Of a stretch of 64,000 nt of DNA, positions 12,901 through 27,900 are shown piece by piece. Source of the DNA: Nautilus pompilius (Eukaryota > Mollusca > Cephalopoda > Nautilida > Nautilidae); the NCBI GenBank assembly GCA_018389105.1, contig JACATO010000122.1, positions 1,387,501 to 1,451,500 on the forward strand. Direction: 5' to 3'. The position numbers and the translations under genes are program-made. Under the pieces are notes generated by a model that worked only from the letters and a program-made list of their open reading frames with translations, ran no database searches and was not told the origin of the DNA. How positions within the stretch are numbered: position 1 is the first letter of the stretch; every line of letters starts with the position of its first letter.

Positions 12901-15900
12901 CGAAAAAAACGGAATGCAGGTGTTGCCGTGAGCAGGCCGAGGGTCAAATTTGAACATCCAATTGACACCCTATCTGAACAATAGACGCTATGCATGTTAA
13001 TTGTCACTTGTGTAAACTGTTTCGAAATAATGCCTTTCTAACCCAAAGTGAAGTACTGTATTACTTAATTACTGTAGATTTTCAATTTAATTTGAGTGAA
13101 AATGTTTGCATGTGTGTCTTTGTTAACCTCCATTTTGTCTGGGTGCAGAAATTTTGGTCACATGATCAATGAGTCTTGCTTGTCATAATACTGTAAGGTT
13201 AATGATGTAATTTGATGAAGTGCAAGATGTTTAATAAAAACCCAATGAATGTTTAAAAATGATTTATTATGAAAACAAAATTTAAAAAATACATGTACAA
13301 AAATACAAATTATTACACAGGCTTAAAAAATGTCTTAATTGATTGTGGTTTAAGATTAGACAATCTTTTTCCTGCTGCCTTCTCGTGTAGTGATCGTAGA
13401 ATGCTTAAGTGCATGGGCTCAGCGTCACTGTCTGCCTCTAACCAACACAATGCTTTGTCAATGATGTCTACAGCCTCAGCATTGGATGGTACGGGATTAG
13501 CGTTATCAGGAGATGGTTCATCATCAGAGTCTGATTCGGACGAAGGGTCACCTGTCACGCTGTGTATGATCTCCTGGTTAGTGAGCTGTTGGCAAGTGTC
13601 AAGGTCTCTGTCTATTTCACACCATTCTTCGATGTCATTGCTATTGATGTTGTCTTGTCCAGGGAGTTGTCGGAGTAAATCTCTTAGGTCACTGAAAGGG
13701 ACATCATCTTCATCATCAGTCTCTGTGTTGTTGGTAGTGGTTGGTGTTTGAGTAAAAATGGTTTTCTTCCAAACTTTGTGTATAGTCTCTGGTTTGACAG
13801 ATGTCCATGCTGAGTCAGTGATGTGTATGGCGTCTTTGATTGTCAGTGCTTTTTGTAGGTCGAATAAGCTGTTTTCTGGTGCAGATTGGTCATAGATAAG
13901 GCGACGAAGGAGTTGTTTTCGGTAATGTTTCTTGAATGTAGCGATGACCCCTCCATCCATAGGTTGTAGAACTGATGTTGCGTTTGGTGGAAAGAATAGA
14001 CATTTGATGTTGTGTCTGTTGTCTGAAGTGTCTGTGAGTCTGGGTGGGCAGGGCAGTTGTTGATGAGTAGAAGAGCACGTTGTGGTAAGTGTTGTCTGCG
14101 TAGATGTCGTCATACAGATGGAAAGAAGTCGTCGAAGAACCAGGCTTTGAATAGACTGCGATTCATCCAGGATTTTGGCTGTGATTGGTATTTGACTGGT
14201 AGGTTTTTTTCTGTTGACATGTTTCAGACATCTAGGGTTGGCTGATTTTCCAATGACTAGTGGTGTGATTTTGTGTGATCCAGTTGCATTGGTTCCAAGG
14301 AGTATGGTCAAGTGTTCTTTAGATTGTTTGTGACCAGGGGCAGATTTTTCAGCAGCAGAGGCTAAAGTTTTATTCTGAACACAACGCCAGAATAAACCCG
14401 TCTCGTCTGCATTATAAATCTGTTCTTGGCACAAATCATGTTCGTTCATCAGTGATGTCAGAGTAGTGTGCCGAAAGTTTTCAACTTCTGATGTGTTGGC
14501 AGATAGATGTTCCCCAACAATATCAAGTTGTCGTATGCCATATCTGTTCTTGAATCTTTCTAACCATCCCTGTGATGCCTTGAAAGTGCTGTTGTCGCCG
14601 TTGAGGTGTCTATCGAAGAACAGCTTTCTCCATCAAAATAGGGCCAGTGATAGGTGTGCCTTTAGCCCGCTCTTGAGTGAACCATATGTATAAGGCGTCT
14701 TCCATCTTCTGGTTGTTTCCAACAAACATTGTCTTTCTTGCGCACTGTTTTTTCGTTGGTTGAGTAGCTGTAAACTTAGTAAGTTTAACTCTTTGATTTT
14801 TAATGTCGGTGATAGTAGATCGCCCAATACCATATTCTTCAGCTAAACGTGCAGCTACTGCACCAGAGTCAAGTCTTTTCAAGATCTTCACTTTGTTGTC
14901 TAGAGACAGAACATTACGTTTTCTTTTCAAACTTTTGTCAGACATTTTGAACGTGAGTGTCGTGAACAGTACAGTCTAAAATGCAATGTAGATTAAAACA
15001 CTTCAAAGATGATATGAAAAACCAGATAAAATATTTCTTAGTAAATGTTAGGGAAATCCAAAAATTTCCCAAAAAATCCCTTCGTTTTGGGAGAACTGGA
15101 AACTGACCAATCAGGTGAAGTGGAACGTTCCAGATTTTGGCCAGACTGTTCCACTACATTCTAGATTATTCTACACACTGAAACTCTCATCCTGATTGGT
15201 TCGTTTCATCTTTTGACCTTGCATCATTACTATTTTTGGTAACGATTGTTCTGGAAGAGAATCTCAAGGTCATGATGTTTACGATATAAAACCACTGTTT
15301 TCTCCTTAGGACGCCTTGTGTTGGAGCACAATAGACTATCCGCACACACAAGTCGTCTTCTCTACCGGGACAAAAATTGGCGAAAATTGTTGACATCGTG
15401 CGCGAGTATCTCAACAGTCAGTACTGCATATTAGGCTGCTGTAGTTCAAAAGAACGCGTTCACAACAGTAAATTATATTAAATTAAATAAATTACTTAAA
15501 TTAAGTAATTATCATTTCCCCCTTGATTAAAAAATAAAAAATGTGATTGATTCAAAATTTCGAGTGAAAAGTATCGCAATAATAGTCTGACTATACGCGT
15601 AATAATAAAGATAAATGAGCAAAGGCGAACACACGTGCAAAAAATGAAGAAACAAACTCGGTTACTCGATAGCATAAAATGGGCTCAACTTACTCGCTCT
15701 CGACTTTTATTTTATTTTTTTTATTCACTGACAATCGATCACCTGATCACTTTAATATAGTTATAAATATCTATATATATACAGTCAGACCTCGTTAAAC
15801 TATATGAATCACTTATATAGGCACGCCTCCCCCCACTGTTCACTTTAAAAAAGGCCATGTTTTGTTCGGTTAAGATCTAAGAGAAATTACAATAGAACGT

Positions 15901-18900
15901 TGACAACCGAACAAAAAAGTGTGAAAGTTCGGTTACGTGAGATTTTGTTCGGGGGACATGTCGATTGTTCGGATACGTGAGGTTGCACTGTATAAAATAC
16001 TCATGATCAGGTAGCAGGTTTAGGTGCTTGATTTAAATGATTAACCTATTAATTCAGGGTATGGACTAAAACTGATTGTAAGAGTGTGACTGCAAAACTG
16101 AAAGTTCTTGTAATAATAATGTGGTGGTTGGAAAATCTCTAGATAACCTGACTGATTGCACAAAATATTGTAGTAGAATAAGCATCTTTTCGCTGAATCT
16201 CAAGTAAGGGACTTGTTATTACCATGGTATCTTCAACTTGAGGTAGAGCTCGAATGATATTGGATAGTCAGCGCTGCTGTAGTTGATTTTATCTGCTCTT
16301 ATATACAAATTAAAGTGCTTATTGCATGCCAATACACCATTTATGAAAGCTAGATTCAGTCTTTACAGTCCTATCTGTACACACACGTTGTTACTTTTGT
16401 TTTTACTATATTCTGCTTAACTGTCTACCTAATGATTGCCATTTTCTGTTAGTCCCTACTAGTGCTGCGCCACATGCTGTGACATAAAATCATTTTGTTT
16501 ATAATTATTCTGCAGGCTTTGCATGCTGCACAAATACTTAATAACATTTGAATAAAGAATATCTGTATTAATTCCATGCCTAATAATAAGTGCCTTACTG
16601 ATTTTTAACTAAATGCATTGTAGTATCAATTTACACAATTAAGAAAAATCTAGTTTCTCACTTTTGCTTTATTTCAAGGAGCTTGCAGTTTTGCATGCTG
16701 CGTAAAGAGCCATTCTTAAAAATGTTTATAACATTAACTGTTTTAATAATTTTTTTGTATAATATTTCATAGGGCATTACAGTTGATGAGAGCCGTGTTA
16801 AGTATATTAATAGCCTGGCTGAAAAGCTGATCACACAAGGGCAGCTGGATACTCGAGCAGTAAAACAGAAATTGGATGACATGAACAAAAAGTAAGCATT
16901 ATTAAAGATCTTAATTTACTTGTAAAAAATAATATCATTGATCAAGAGAACGAATAGTTGGTTGGAAAAAGATGGAGGCATCTGTTGTGGACTGACAAAC
17001 CAGTTACGGTAATATTTCCTGTAATGCTCAGGATATGTTCCAAGGAATTGGAATGCTAACTGAATCAGCATTAAATGAGGATGTATATAATGGGATGTCA
17101 GCATTATCTCTAACCAATGTAGTGATGAAATAGGATATTAGTGCAACAATAAACACAATGAAAAATGATTAAAAAATTAAGATTTAACACAATAAAACGA
17201 CCCTATTTGTACTTTACTGTGTAGTAGTAGTATTGGAGAAAGGGTGGGAGAGTCTGTAGCTAGGACAATGGACCAGACTTTGGCTTATCTTTGTGGGAAG
17301 ATGGCATTGAGGCTCAACTTGCTGGGGTGATGGTTGGTACTCATTCTTTTTGAAGAATGTGCTTAGAGTTAACTTTTTTTTTTATTTCTTTCATGAAGAA
17401 TTTCTCTGTAGCATGAGAAACCATTAAGGAAAATTTTTGTAGGAGTTGCATTTGTAGTCTGTCATTTTGGGAAAAGAGCTCTGATGCCTCATAATTTTAG
17501 TGATGGCTTCTAATAAGGTTGCTGAGCTCAACCTCTTATTTGCAGTTTCTTCATTTTCCTTGGCATCCTCTTTAACACAGTATTTCTAAATCTAATTCTT
17601 CACTGGTTAGGCTTTCTCTGTTTGACTAGAGTACCTGTCGCATCATCAACATAAACTCAACTTCATCCATACCTGCTTGAGTTGCCAGCTGGTTGATGTC
17701 AGTGGTAACTGCATGTCCCTCCCTCAAATTCCACGGAATTGTTACATGCTCCAGGTCATATGCAAATGTTAGTAACTTCATTCCATGATGTACTTATATT
17801 ATTGATAGCTTTCATAATGTAGGATTTTCACCACTCCTTTATCAGCAGCTTAGCATTGCTGTCTGTCCCATCAACCAGCTGTTTGAACTTAAAACAAAGG
17901 TAACAAGCCATGAAATTAGATATGACACCCTGATCCATGGGCTGTAGTATCAATGTTGTATTTGTCAGAAAGTATACCACTTCAATGGGAATGCAGATAC
18001 AAAGGCTGTCATGGTTTTTGAGGTGGCTGGGATGTTATCAAGCACCAAAAGTGCTCTTGGCTCAAGGTTATTTTCCTTTTGATAACACTTCACTGTTGGA
18101 CAAAAATGTGAAACAAACCACTGCTGGAAGATATAAATTGTAACCAAAGCCCTCTTATTTCCATATGATACGAAAGGTAAATGTTTTTTTAGAAAAAACA
18201 CTTCATGGCTCCTGGTGTTTAGAAATGGTATACAAACATGGGTTTCAGCTTAAAATCTCCCAGAGCATTACCCCTCCTCCCAGTAGGAGAGTTAGCCTAT
18301 CTTTGGCAGCCTTGAATCTGGTGCATGCTTTTCATCTTGGGAGATGAATGTGCAAGATGGCAGATGCTTCCAAAAAAAGTCCAGTTTGGTCACCATTAAA
18401 AACAAGATTGGGAGGAGAGTTGGGGAATTCCCAGGCTGTTTACTCACCAGTACTTGATGCTTCACCGCTGATGCATAAGTTATGCAAGTTACTACATTTG
18501 AAATGCTTGAACCATCCATGGCTCGCTGCAAACATTTGTCTTTGATTCCTCCTCCTTAGCCTTTTCCATAATCAACATCTGGCTTAATGGTATATATTGC
18601 AATGTTTGGTCTTCTATCCAAATTCTAAACTTATTTTCCATTTTATCTGACAGGGCTTTGGGCACATATTAACTTAGACAACACCCATATTTTCTGCTTA
18701 CTTGAGTCTTTGATCTTATCAATGCATTTTGATATTGTTTGAGCAGTTAAGTTTAAGGATCAGCCATCATCCACTTGACATTCACCCACTTCTTTTCATT
18801 TTATCTCTGAAGTATATTCTTATGTGAAAATTTTACCTAATTTCTACCACCATCACTTGCAGATCTTTTACCATACATTAAAATTAGTGAGATTATTGAC

Positions 18901-21900
18901 CATAATGAAAATACACTGAAAAAAAAAAGCAAAGATTGGAAAAAAAGACTTGCTGAGATAGGTGAATTCTGATTGGATAAGAAATAAGATATGCTATATA
19001 AAACAGTGAGCCTGTGTCTAGCAACACTTCTGGAATCACTTTTAAAAATCGCAGAAATATATTTGAATTTAAATAAAATGAATTTCGAAGTGGCAGAATT
19101 TTATTTTAAAACTAATTTTACTGAAATTTAAGTCAATAAAGTAATTTAATATAGTGAGTTTGTCACAAATGTTACTCCCTACTGTAATTGTTTGCTAATC
19201 CTAGAAGATATTTTGATGTCCCTGCTGTTATAAGCTGTAGGAATTTTGAATACACTCAGCTGCGTCATATTTTTTTTCAATTTTTGTGGAGAGTTGTGAT
19301 TTGTCACTAACTGTTCACAATATATGTAACTATGATGCACTTTATGGAGGCTATGTATGACTTTCCATATTGTTGGATGTGTCATTTGTGATTCTGCCTG
19401 CATCTTTCGATGTGTAGTGACCTTGTCCAAGGCTGCAATAAGTGCAAGTGCAGTGATTAATTTTACTTTATTCTATCTCATGCTTGCTTTACTACTAATT
19501 GTCCATTGTCTTTTTCTCTATGTCCACAAGCCGTTTACATCCTGGTCATTCAAACTCTCAGGAAACTGGCCTGCAGCTAATGGCACATGGCAAATTAGAT
19601 GCAACAAATAGTCCTATTCTCAGCTGACCTTGTATAAACGATGGTTACTGCAACTTCAAGATTTTACATGTTTAGATGTATGACTTTTGACTCTGGATTT
19701 TCTCGTTTTTTGATTATTTTTTTAAAAGTATTTTTTGAAGTACAGTTGTCCCCTGGTATTCATGGGAGTTACGTTCCTAGAGCACCAGCGAAGAGTGAAA
19801 AACTGTGAATATTGGACGTGGTCCATAAAAATTCCTATAAATGCCTATAAACCTCAAAATATAACGTAACATATACTAAAAAAATAAGTAAATATATAAT
19901 AATAATTTAATAAAAACTACAGTAAAATGTACGGGTACTCACCAATAATGAATGATATTGATTGAAGATGATGATGATGAATAAGCTGTGCAGTGCCTCG
20001 TGAGCAGCAGCCAATCAGCAGCGAGGAGAAATGAATAACGCTCTCTGATTGGCTACTTTCAAACCTCCAGCCAATAGCGTTTATTTTATATTGATATTTT
20101 GCTGAATTTACGTTAGTATTTATATTACAAAATTAGTAAATTACATTGTTATTAATAATTTAGTGTTAAAAAGCATGAAATAATATATATTGCCACGAAA
20201 AAAGCCATTAAAAAATCGCAGAAGATATTTGCGATCCCGTGAATATGCGGGGGTTTCCATGAACAATCATTAGTTAGGTTCTAAGGAAAATTCTGCGAAT
20301 AACCGGGGCCGCGAATGCCGAACTGCTATTACATGGGGGTCGACTATATTTATTTACCACGGGTATTATAATGAACCAATGTTAAACAGGGTGGTGTTAA
20401 ACAAGGTATTGGTGTATTTGGGACAATAAAAGTGGAAAGCATAGTAAAAGATTAATTGTCAACAATAAGGCATGGAGAAAGTATGAGGTTTTCAAGAAAC
20501 TAAATAAGAGATAGATGTTTCACTAGAATTGTATGCTGCAATATTCTAGTAAAGCATGCCATCTCATCTGACACACGACTGCTTGGCAAACTTAAAGAAC
20601 TTTTATGGTTATACAAGAACTACTTGACTAAGGAGAAAAATTCAAGAGTTCAAAATGATCTGACTTTAGTGCCTTTGAACACATCTTAGATCTACTTGAG
20701 AGAAAGTAAGATAGATTTACTGATACCTCCAAATATGCTTCTGTCTAGGGTCACCAAGGAATGAAAATGGCTAGATTTCACTTATCATTCAATGTGTTTC
20801 TGAAATTTGTAGTAACACAAAACAAATGTATATATATTCAGTACAATGTTAGCTGAAATGCATTAAATCTGAAACATGCAATTTTCATTTCTTTAGGGGG
20901 ACTAACTTGTAGTACCATTGATTTTACCTTTGTTAGGGCTGCTGGTCCCTTGTTCCTCTCCTGTTCCAGCTCCTAATAGTTTAAATTAGGTTTTCCTTGA
21001 CATAGGCACAATGTATGACAAATAAAATATTGCACATTCTCATTTAACATTTGACTGAATATGCTAGAATAAGTTGTCATTAATATTAAGTACATGCAGT
21101 TATATTTAGCTATTATAAGTTAACATATGTTTTGCACAATACCATATGTATAGTCCATGGGTATTTTGTTTAAATTTAATCGAACTCTACTAAAAAATAC
21201 TGTTTTCAGATGGAAAGATCTGCAAGGCGCATTAAATGACTACAAAGGACGATTAGCTGTGGCTGCAGAAGTTCATGCTTTTAACAGAGATGTAGATGAC
21301 TTTAATGAGCGCATCAATGAAAAGGTAGGTGCTGTTTTGCTAGACTTTTAGATGCAGTAAAATATTAGTTTTATGTGACTCTCAGATAAAATGTAACAAT
21401 TCTCAAAAAAGGAGGGGGGAGGAATAGCTTGTTGGATATTGTTTCACTTTAGTGTTGTTAAAATGTTTGTGCATGCCTTTATAGCAAATTAGATCGTGTC
21501 ATACACAGTATATCAGGTTACACTACAGATTATATCTATTTAAATGTTTTTATTTTTTCTTTTCTATGTTAGAATGCTTTTTCAATGTTTCAAAAACATT
21601 TTCTTGCTGTATCAGTGATTTGGTTGTGAACCTATAGAATTTTGATAACTGCAAATGATTTTTGAGTGGATTTTCATGAATTAGGCAGCAAAATGAGTGA
21701 ATAGAGGGCCTCAGTGTGCTAAAATGGCTGAATGTGATGTAAGTAAAATTGGTGAGGTCATCAAAGAACACGCAGTGTACATTATAACTGCCACTTAAAA
21801 CTTGTAATGGACAGCTGGAAAATGTGGTATGGAAATTTTTCAGTAAGATCATGCTTGGTTAAATATTTTATTACCTTGGCACACACAATTTTAAGTATTA

Positions 21901-24900
21901 ATTTCAATGTTCAGAGGGTATTTCTGAGACCTCTCCCATATCTGTGTCAGAACATACTGACTTCCTTTCATTTTCTTTTTAACTTTCTAATATTCTCATC
22001 CTTGTACTGTTAATGATAATAATCTGTATCCATAATTTAAACAAGCAAATTTGAGTTGTAGCAGTTATTTCAACCTACTGTGGTAGTTATTTTTTAAATA
22101 GTTTTATTGCATACACTTGTAACTTGGTCATAGATGATACATAATTGTCATACAGTTTTAAACTAAACTTAGTTTAATGTAGGCTAAGTTTTTTTTGTTT
22201 TTTTTTCGTGTGTTTTAGCATTGTGGGATTTATTAGGTAAGGTATAAATTCTGGGTGTTAGGAAATTAAGTTTTGATTGTCACATTACAGAAATAAGTAG
22301 TAAAAAATAATATGAACTCTCTTTCATCAGGCAATTCAGCTATCTGCAGATGACTTTGGCAAGAGTCTATCAGCAGTTCAAGCTTTGCAGAGAAAGCAGG
22401 AGGAGACAGAGAGGGATCTAACTGCATTAGAGAAGCAACTAGATGTGAGTCCGGAGACAGTTCTTGAGAATTTGTGCTTATCACTGAGAAAACATATCAC
22501 AGAATTTTGCACTAACCAAAATTAAATTTATTGTAAGCAGTAATAAAAAGGAACCTAATTGGAAAAAACAAAAATCAGTTCAAAATGCAAAGCCCCTAAA
22601 ATGTCTATGTAATAATACATCTGTGCTGTTCTTGTTTTTGGCCATAAAGAAATAAGTAATCAAAACAGCTACTTTTGTATTAGAATAGTAAAGATAACTA
22701 ACTAACTTTTTATTTTTAAGGTTAATTGTGGATTTCATAATTATCAAAAGCAGGTAGTTTGAAATAGGGAACATTTTAGACGTCAGTCACAATAGATAAA
22801 TTGGTGAGAATCTGTTTTAGGACAGATCCTGAATTGTTTGAAATCATTAAAAATATAATTGTTAGTGACTGATTATTTTAATATTTGATATTTCAAGATT
22901 TCTATATATACATGCTCTTATTGGTGTTTTGCTACAGAACTCACTACAATATCTGTAACTGAGTTAGAATTTTTGGTCATTTGTCACAAGTAGAATGATG
23001 TGTTGTATACATGCTCTTGTTTGCAGAAAATTGAAAAGCAGGGAAGCACATTGTGCCGGAAGTACCCTGACATGGCTTCATCTATTGGACAAAAACAGAA
23101 AGAAGCTAAAGAAAACTGGGATAAACTACAAGATCTTTCTAACACGAGGTAGGATAAGGAGTAAATTTTCCTGGGAAATCTTCAGATTTAACTGAAATTT
23201 ATAATTGTGATTTTCTTTTTTTTTTTTCCAGTCTGTTTTTTAAAAAAAACTATTACTCAACTTGTGCTGCTCTCTTTTTATCTAGAGATATAATAATTAA
23301 ATAACAAGTTAGAGAAATAATAAAACCAAAATTAATTCATTTGGAAATTGCATGGATATATTCATTTTAAGTGTCCCTTCAATTATATGTAGTAAAATCA
23401 ATTTTTCTTGGCTGTTTGTTTCATAATATTCATCTTTCAGCACACTATTAACACAAGTTTATATTATGGAAATCTAAAATTGTGACATTTAAGCAGATAT
23501 ACTAACTCTAATACTATAAATATGCAAATCACTTAATTTTACATACATGACCCACAAAGCATTTGCATAAACTAAACTAGTACGTGTAAGGTTTAACTCT
23601 TATTGCCAAAAATGTGTACTACATACATTGTGTTCACAGAGACAGAATTGTAATACAAATATGAAAATATCTGATACAAACAGATTCCTTGAGTTTTGTG
23701 ATGTTTCTAGAATTAATTTCACTGCTGTACATGCATAATTATGCACATACATAATAACATCCTACGTATAATGGTACTTTAGTGCTGGTTTTCAAAAATA
23801 CACATGTCCTTTTGTTTACCTTGACAGAAAACACAAACTGGCTGCTTCTTACCAGCTGCAGAAGTTCCTGTCTGATGGCCGAGAACTGGTGAGTAGAAGT
23901 ACTATCTTTACTAGTGCTGCTATATGAAAGTTCTAACTGAAATTTCTGTAAGCCAGTCTAGCAGAACTTATCTAAAATGACAATGTACTGTTAGTGTTAT
24001 TAAACAAAATTTATGTAGTATTACTTTTTAAAAAAAAAAGTATTTATATAACACTAAATTGTCACATCTAGGTTTTACTGGTATGCTTGGATAATTCCAT
24101 ATAAATAAAAATAATCTTATATTATTTTTGGATATTGCTAGCTCACTAACATTTTTTGTTACCCACTCTTCTTTGAATAATCCTCATTCATTCATTTTTT
24201 GCTGCAAAAGGAATATTCTGTTCTCCATTTGAGTAATGGATTCTTCTGTTCTCACTTTAGAAAAGCTTACCCAAAGAGGTGACACTATGTTCAGCATTTG
24301 ATCACAATGTATTTAGTAAGACTTGTATTTACACATAAAGAAATCAGGAAAAAACTTTCTTTTCAAGGTTCAAAACATTTTTGGAACTATTCTATTTTGG
24401 TTCAAGATTAAGTAAAATACATCTAGGCTCATTTATAGCTAACCTTTTAAAAAAATGTTAATACAGTTTATCCTTAATAAATTCATTGTTAAAATTATCT
24501 ATTCCTTGATTTGAATTCTACTACTACTAGGGTTTTTATTATTAAGTTGTTACAAAAGTTGTCAGTTTTTATATGTTAATTTGGAGTTCATTTTTTTTTA
24601 CATGCTTGTGAAGGTGTGTGTATATAAGTTATATATCATTCTGTAGGTGTTCTGGGATACATTATGCAAAAATTACCTTAAAAATCACCAAACGGATATC
24701 CGTTTCAGGGTTCTGAGTGAAACATGGATAGAAATGTTTTTCATACCATTTTGCTTCATGAGTTCAAACCAGGCCACAAAGCGAGCTAGGCAACTCATAA
24801 CATTAAGCAAGCGTGGGGCGAGGACACAGCAAATGAGTGCACTGTACAATGGTGGTTTGCAAAGTTTCGATCAGGAGATGAGCCTCGAAGATAAGGAACA

Positions 24901-27900
24901 TAGCGGATGTCCTTCCAGCTGTGATGATGACTGTCTCAAAGCCTCAGTTGAAGCCAATCCAAGAAAAACAGGGTGAGGAATTACTGGAGAGCTTCACATA
25001 AGGAATGTAAATGTTTCACAGCATCTTGATGAAATTGTCATGGTGAAAAAGCTTGACAAGTGGGTGCTTCATGAGTTTGTTCATTGGAGATCTCTCTGCT
25101 TGTCATAAGAAACAAAAGGTACTGTTGTGAATCAAACGTTGTTCATCAGAAACTCTCCCAATGACAGCTGGCATTGGTGAATCGAAGAGGCTCAATCCTG
25201 CTCCACAACAATGCTTGTCCTCATGTTGCAAAAGTGACTCTTTAGAGACTAAAGATGTTGGGGTACAAAGTTCTCCCTCACCCAGCCTCTTCACCAAACC
25301 TTTCTCCCAGACTACCATCTTTTCAAACACCTCGACAGCTTCCTCCATATGACATCCTTCTCCAACCAAGCAGCAATTGAAACTGCCCTCGACCAGTTTA
25401 TCAACTCCAGAAGTCCAGATATTTTTTCAAAATGGTATAAATGCGCTTGTAACTCGTAGGCAGAACTGTATTGATTGTAATGGAACTTTGATTAATGAAC
25501 TTCACATTCAGCAGTGATGTAAAGTCTCGTTGTTGTGGTAAGAAAAAAAAAACCTGACAAAGCTTTTGTAACAACCTAATGTCATAAGTTTATAGCCTTT
25601 GCATATATCATCAAAATTAATTAGTAAAGAAAATATTTTTCTTATCAAAAAATTGTTGCTAACATTGGTATCTTCACACTGGAGATGTTTTCTGATTTTT
25701 AAAAATAATTAATTGTATATTTGATCTTATCCTCAAATGGAGTTGGGTTTTTCATTTTTTTCTTATGGAGATTAGCCAACTTTAGAGTTGGGTTACTTGA
25801 TTATTTTTGGTTTAGAAATAGTCCTCAACTTTTCTATTTTTACTGAGCTGACACATTTTAACCCTTTGGAGATGGACATTTTGGAAAGATGGAGAAACTG
25901 ACTGCTACCATTGATTTATAGGTTGTTGCTTTTTTGAAAGGCCATAGTCGATTGTTACACCCTATTTATAGGGAAACATTCAGCAAGGTTCTTATCGGGG
26001 GTGATGAATTGGACATCATCTTTTTTGTTTACTAGCTCTGTCCAGAAGTTTAAATCAGTATTTCATTGCTTTCAGTAAATAGAATTACTCATTGAAAATA
26101 AAATAAACTTTGGCAATTAATTGTTTTACTGTTATTAAGGAGATTTACTTTTTTATTTTTAGGTAAGCTGGTCAACCGACATGATTAATCGTATGAATGC
26201 CAGAGAACTTGCAAAGGATGTCATAGAGGCAGAGAACATGCTTCAGATGCATCATGAGAGACAAGTAAGAAATTAAAAATACAGACTTAGAATATCAATA
26301 AATCTGCTTATGACAGATTAACTATACTGGAAAAAAAACAAGATTTCAGATTGTGCAGAAAATTTGTTAAGTCCCATTGTTGAGGACACTTGATATCGCA
26401 GCATTTGCACTTTCCAAAAATGAGGTGGTCATTTGTTAGTTATGCAAAATGTTAGACTAAGAATTTTATTTTAAATGTGACACTGCCAGAACTTGCCATC
26501 TTTGATGGTGTTTGGCATAAGGAAAAGCCATTTTCCCTTAAAAAAATTATTGGTAATATGTGAATGGCTACAAAATATTTTTTGGAATGATATTATTCTG
26601 CAAGTCTTAACTATTGTTTCAGTGGTAACAGCTTTATTTGTTAAATGTAGAGTACAAATGCAAGTGGTTTTGATTTAGGGGATCTCCAACTTTCACCCTA
26701 GTGTATACCAGGAGAAAACAATATATTCCTTTCAAATTAAGTAACCACTAGATATATTTAATACACATTACAGGAAGGAGGGCAATAAGTGAAGATGGAT
26801 GTTATAGTTGGGGTTTTTTAAGGTGTTATAACTGGTTTAAATATGGAAAACCAGATTTTCTTATAAATTGCATTATGTAACGATAAAAGCAAACTCTATT
26901 GTTTAATTTGTTAAAATATATGCAGATACAAAATTACTCTATCCTATATAAATTGTAAATGTATATCAGTTAGAAAAATAGACAGTTAATTTTGTTTGTA
27001 CTTTCAATCCCAAATAATGCTACTGAGTGTAACAGAAACAGGATTTTTGTTTTCTCACTATAATCAAGAATGCTTTTTTGTACTAAATAAATGCTGGTGG
27101 TCATAATTATTGACTTGCCAATAAAATAATTTTTTAAGGATATTTCAATAAAAAGATTTTTTCTGAATACAATGAAAATAAACTTTAACACTGGATTTTC
27201 TAACAGATAAACAGACCACATATCATTGGCCACTCCACAATAATGGCTATATGCAATTTCAAACCTACATATTTCTTTTGTACACAGTTTATTATTTAGT
27301 AGGTGTGAAATTGTGGGCAAAATTTTTTGTTAACATTCCTATATCAGAATTGAACCTGGCTAACTTATTTTGATTGAGAAATTAGTGCTGAGGTTTTACA
27401 GACACTGGCAAAATTAAATTTCACTGAGATGATAACTGGAGCATGTATTTGAAATGAACCTGAGGATAGATTACTGTTTTTCACAGGCAGAAATAAATGG
27501 ACGCCAAGCTCATTTCTTAGCTGTGCGAGAACAAGGGCTGAACCTGGTTAATGGAAATCATTATGCTTCAGATGAAATCCAGAAATTGGTCAAAGAACTT
27601 GAACAAACTCGTCTGTTACTTATCGGTTCTTGGGACAAACGTAGTAAACTTCTTACCGAGTGTCATGATCTACAGGTGGGTCATCTTTTTGTATTCATGT
27701 TGCCCTCTCTCTTTTGGTCATCAGTACTGAAAGAACTTTTTAAATTAGCATTTTACTTTGAGATGCTTTCTTTTTGAGGAAATCTTGTATTAATGACAAT
27801 GTAGACCTGGTTTCTCTTGTAGACTGATGTCATTTTGTTTGTTTTTGGAATCTCTAGAAAGAAAATCAGTCTTAAATGTATTAAATATACAAAATCCCTT

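Noticed and set aside
13269-13751. Plus-strand open frame of 160 residues
   Set aside because: Ser-rich shadow of the minus-strand Tigger transposase C-terminus.
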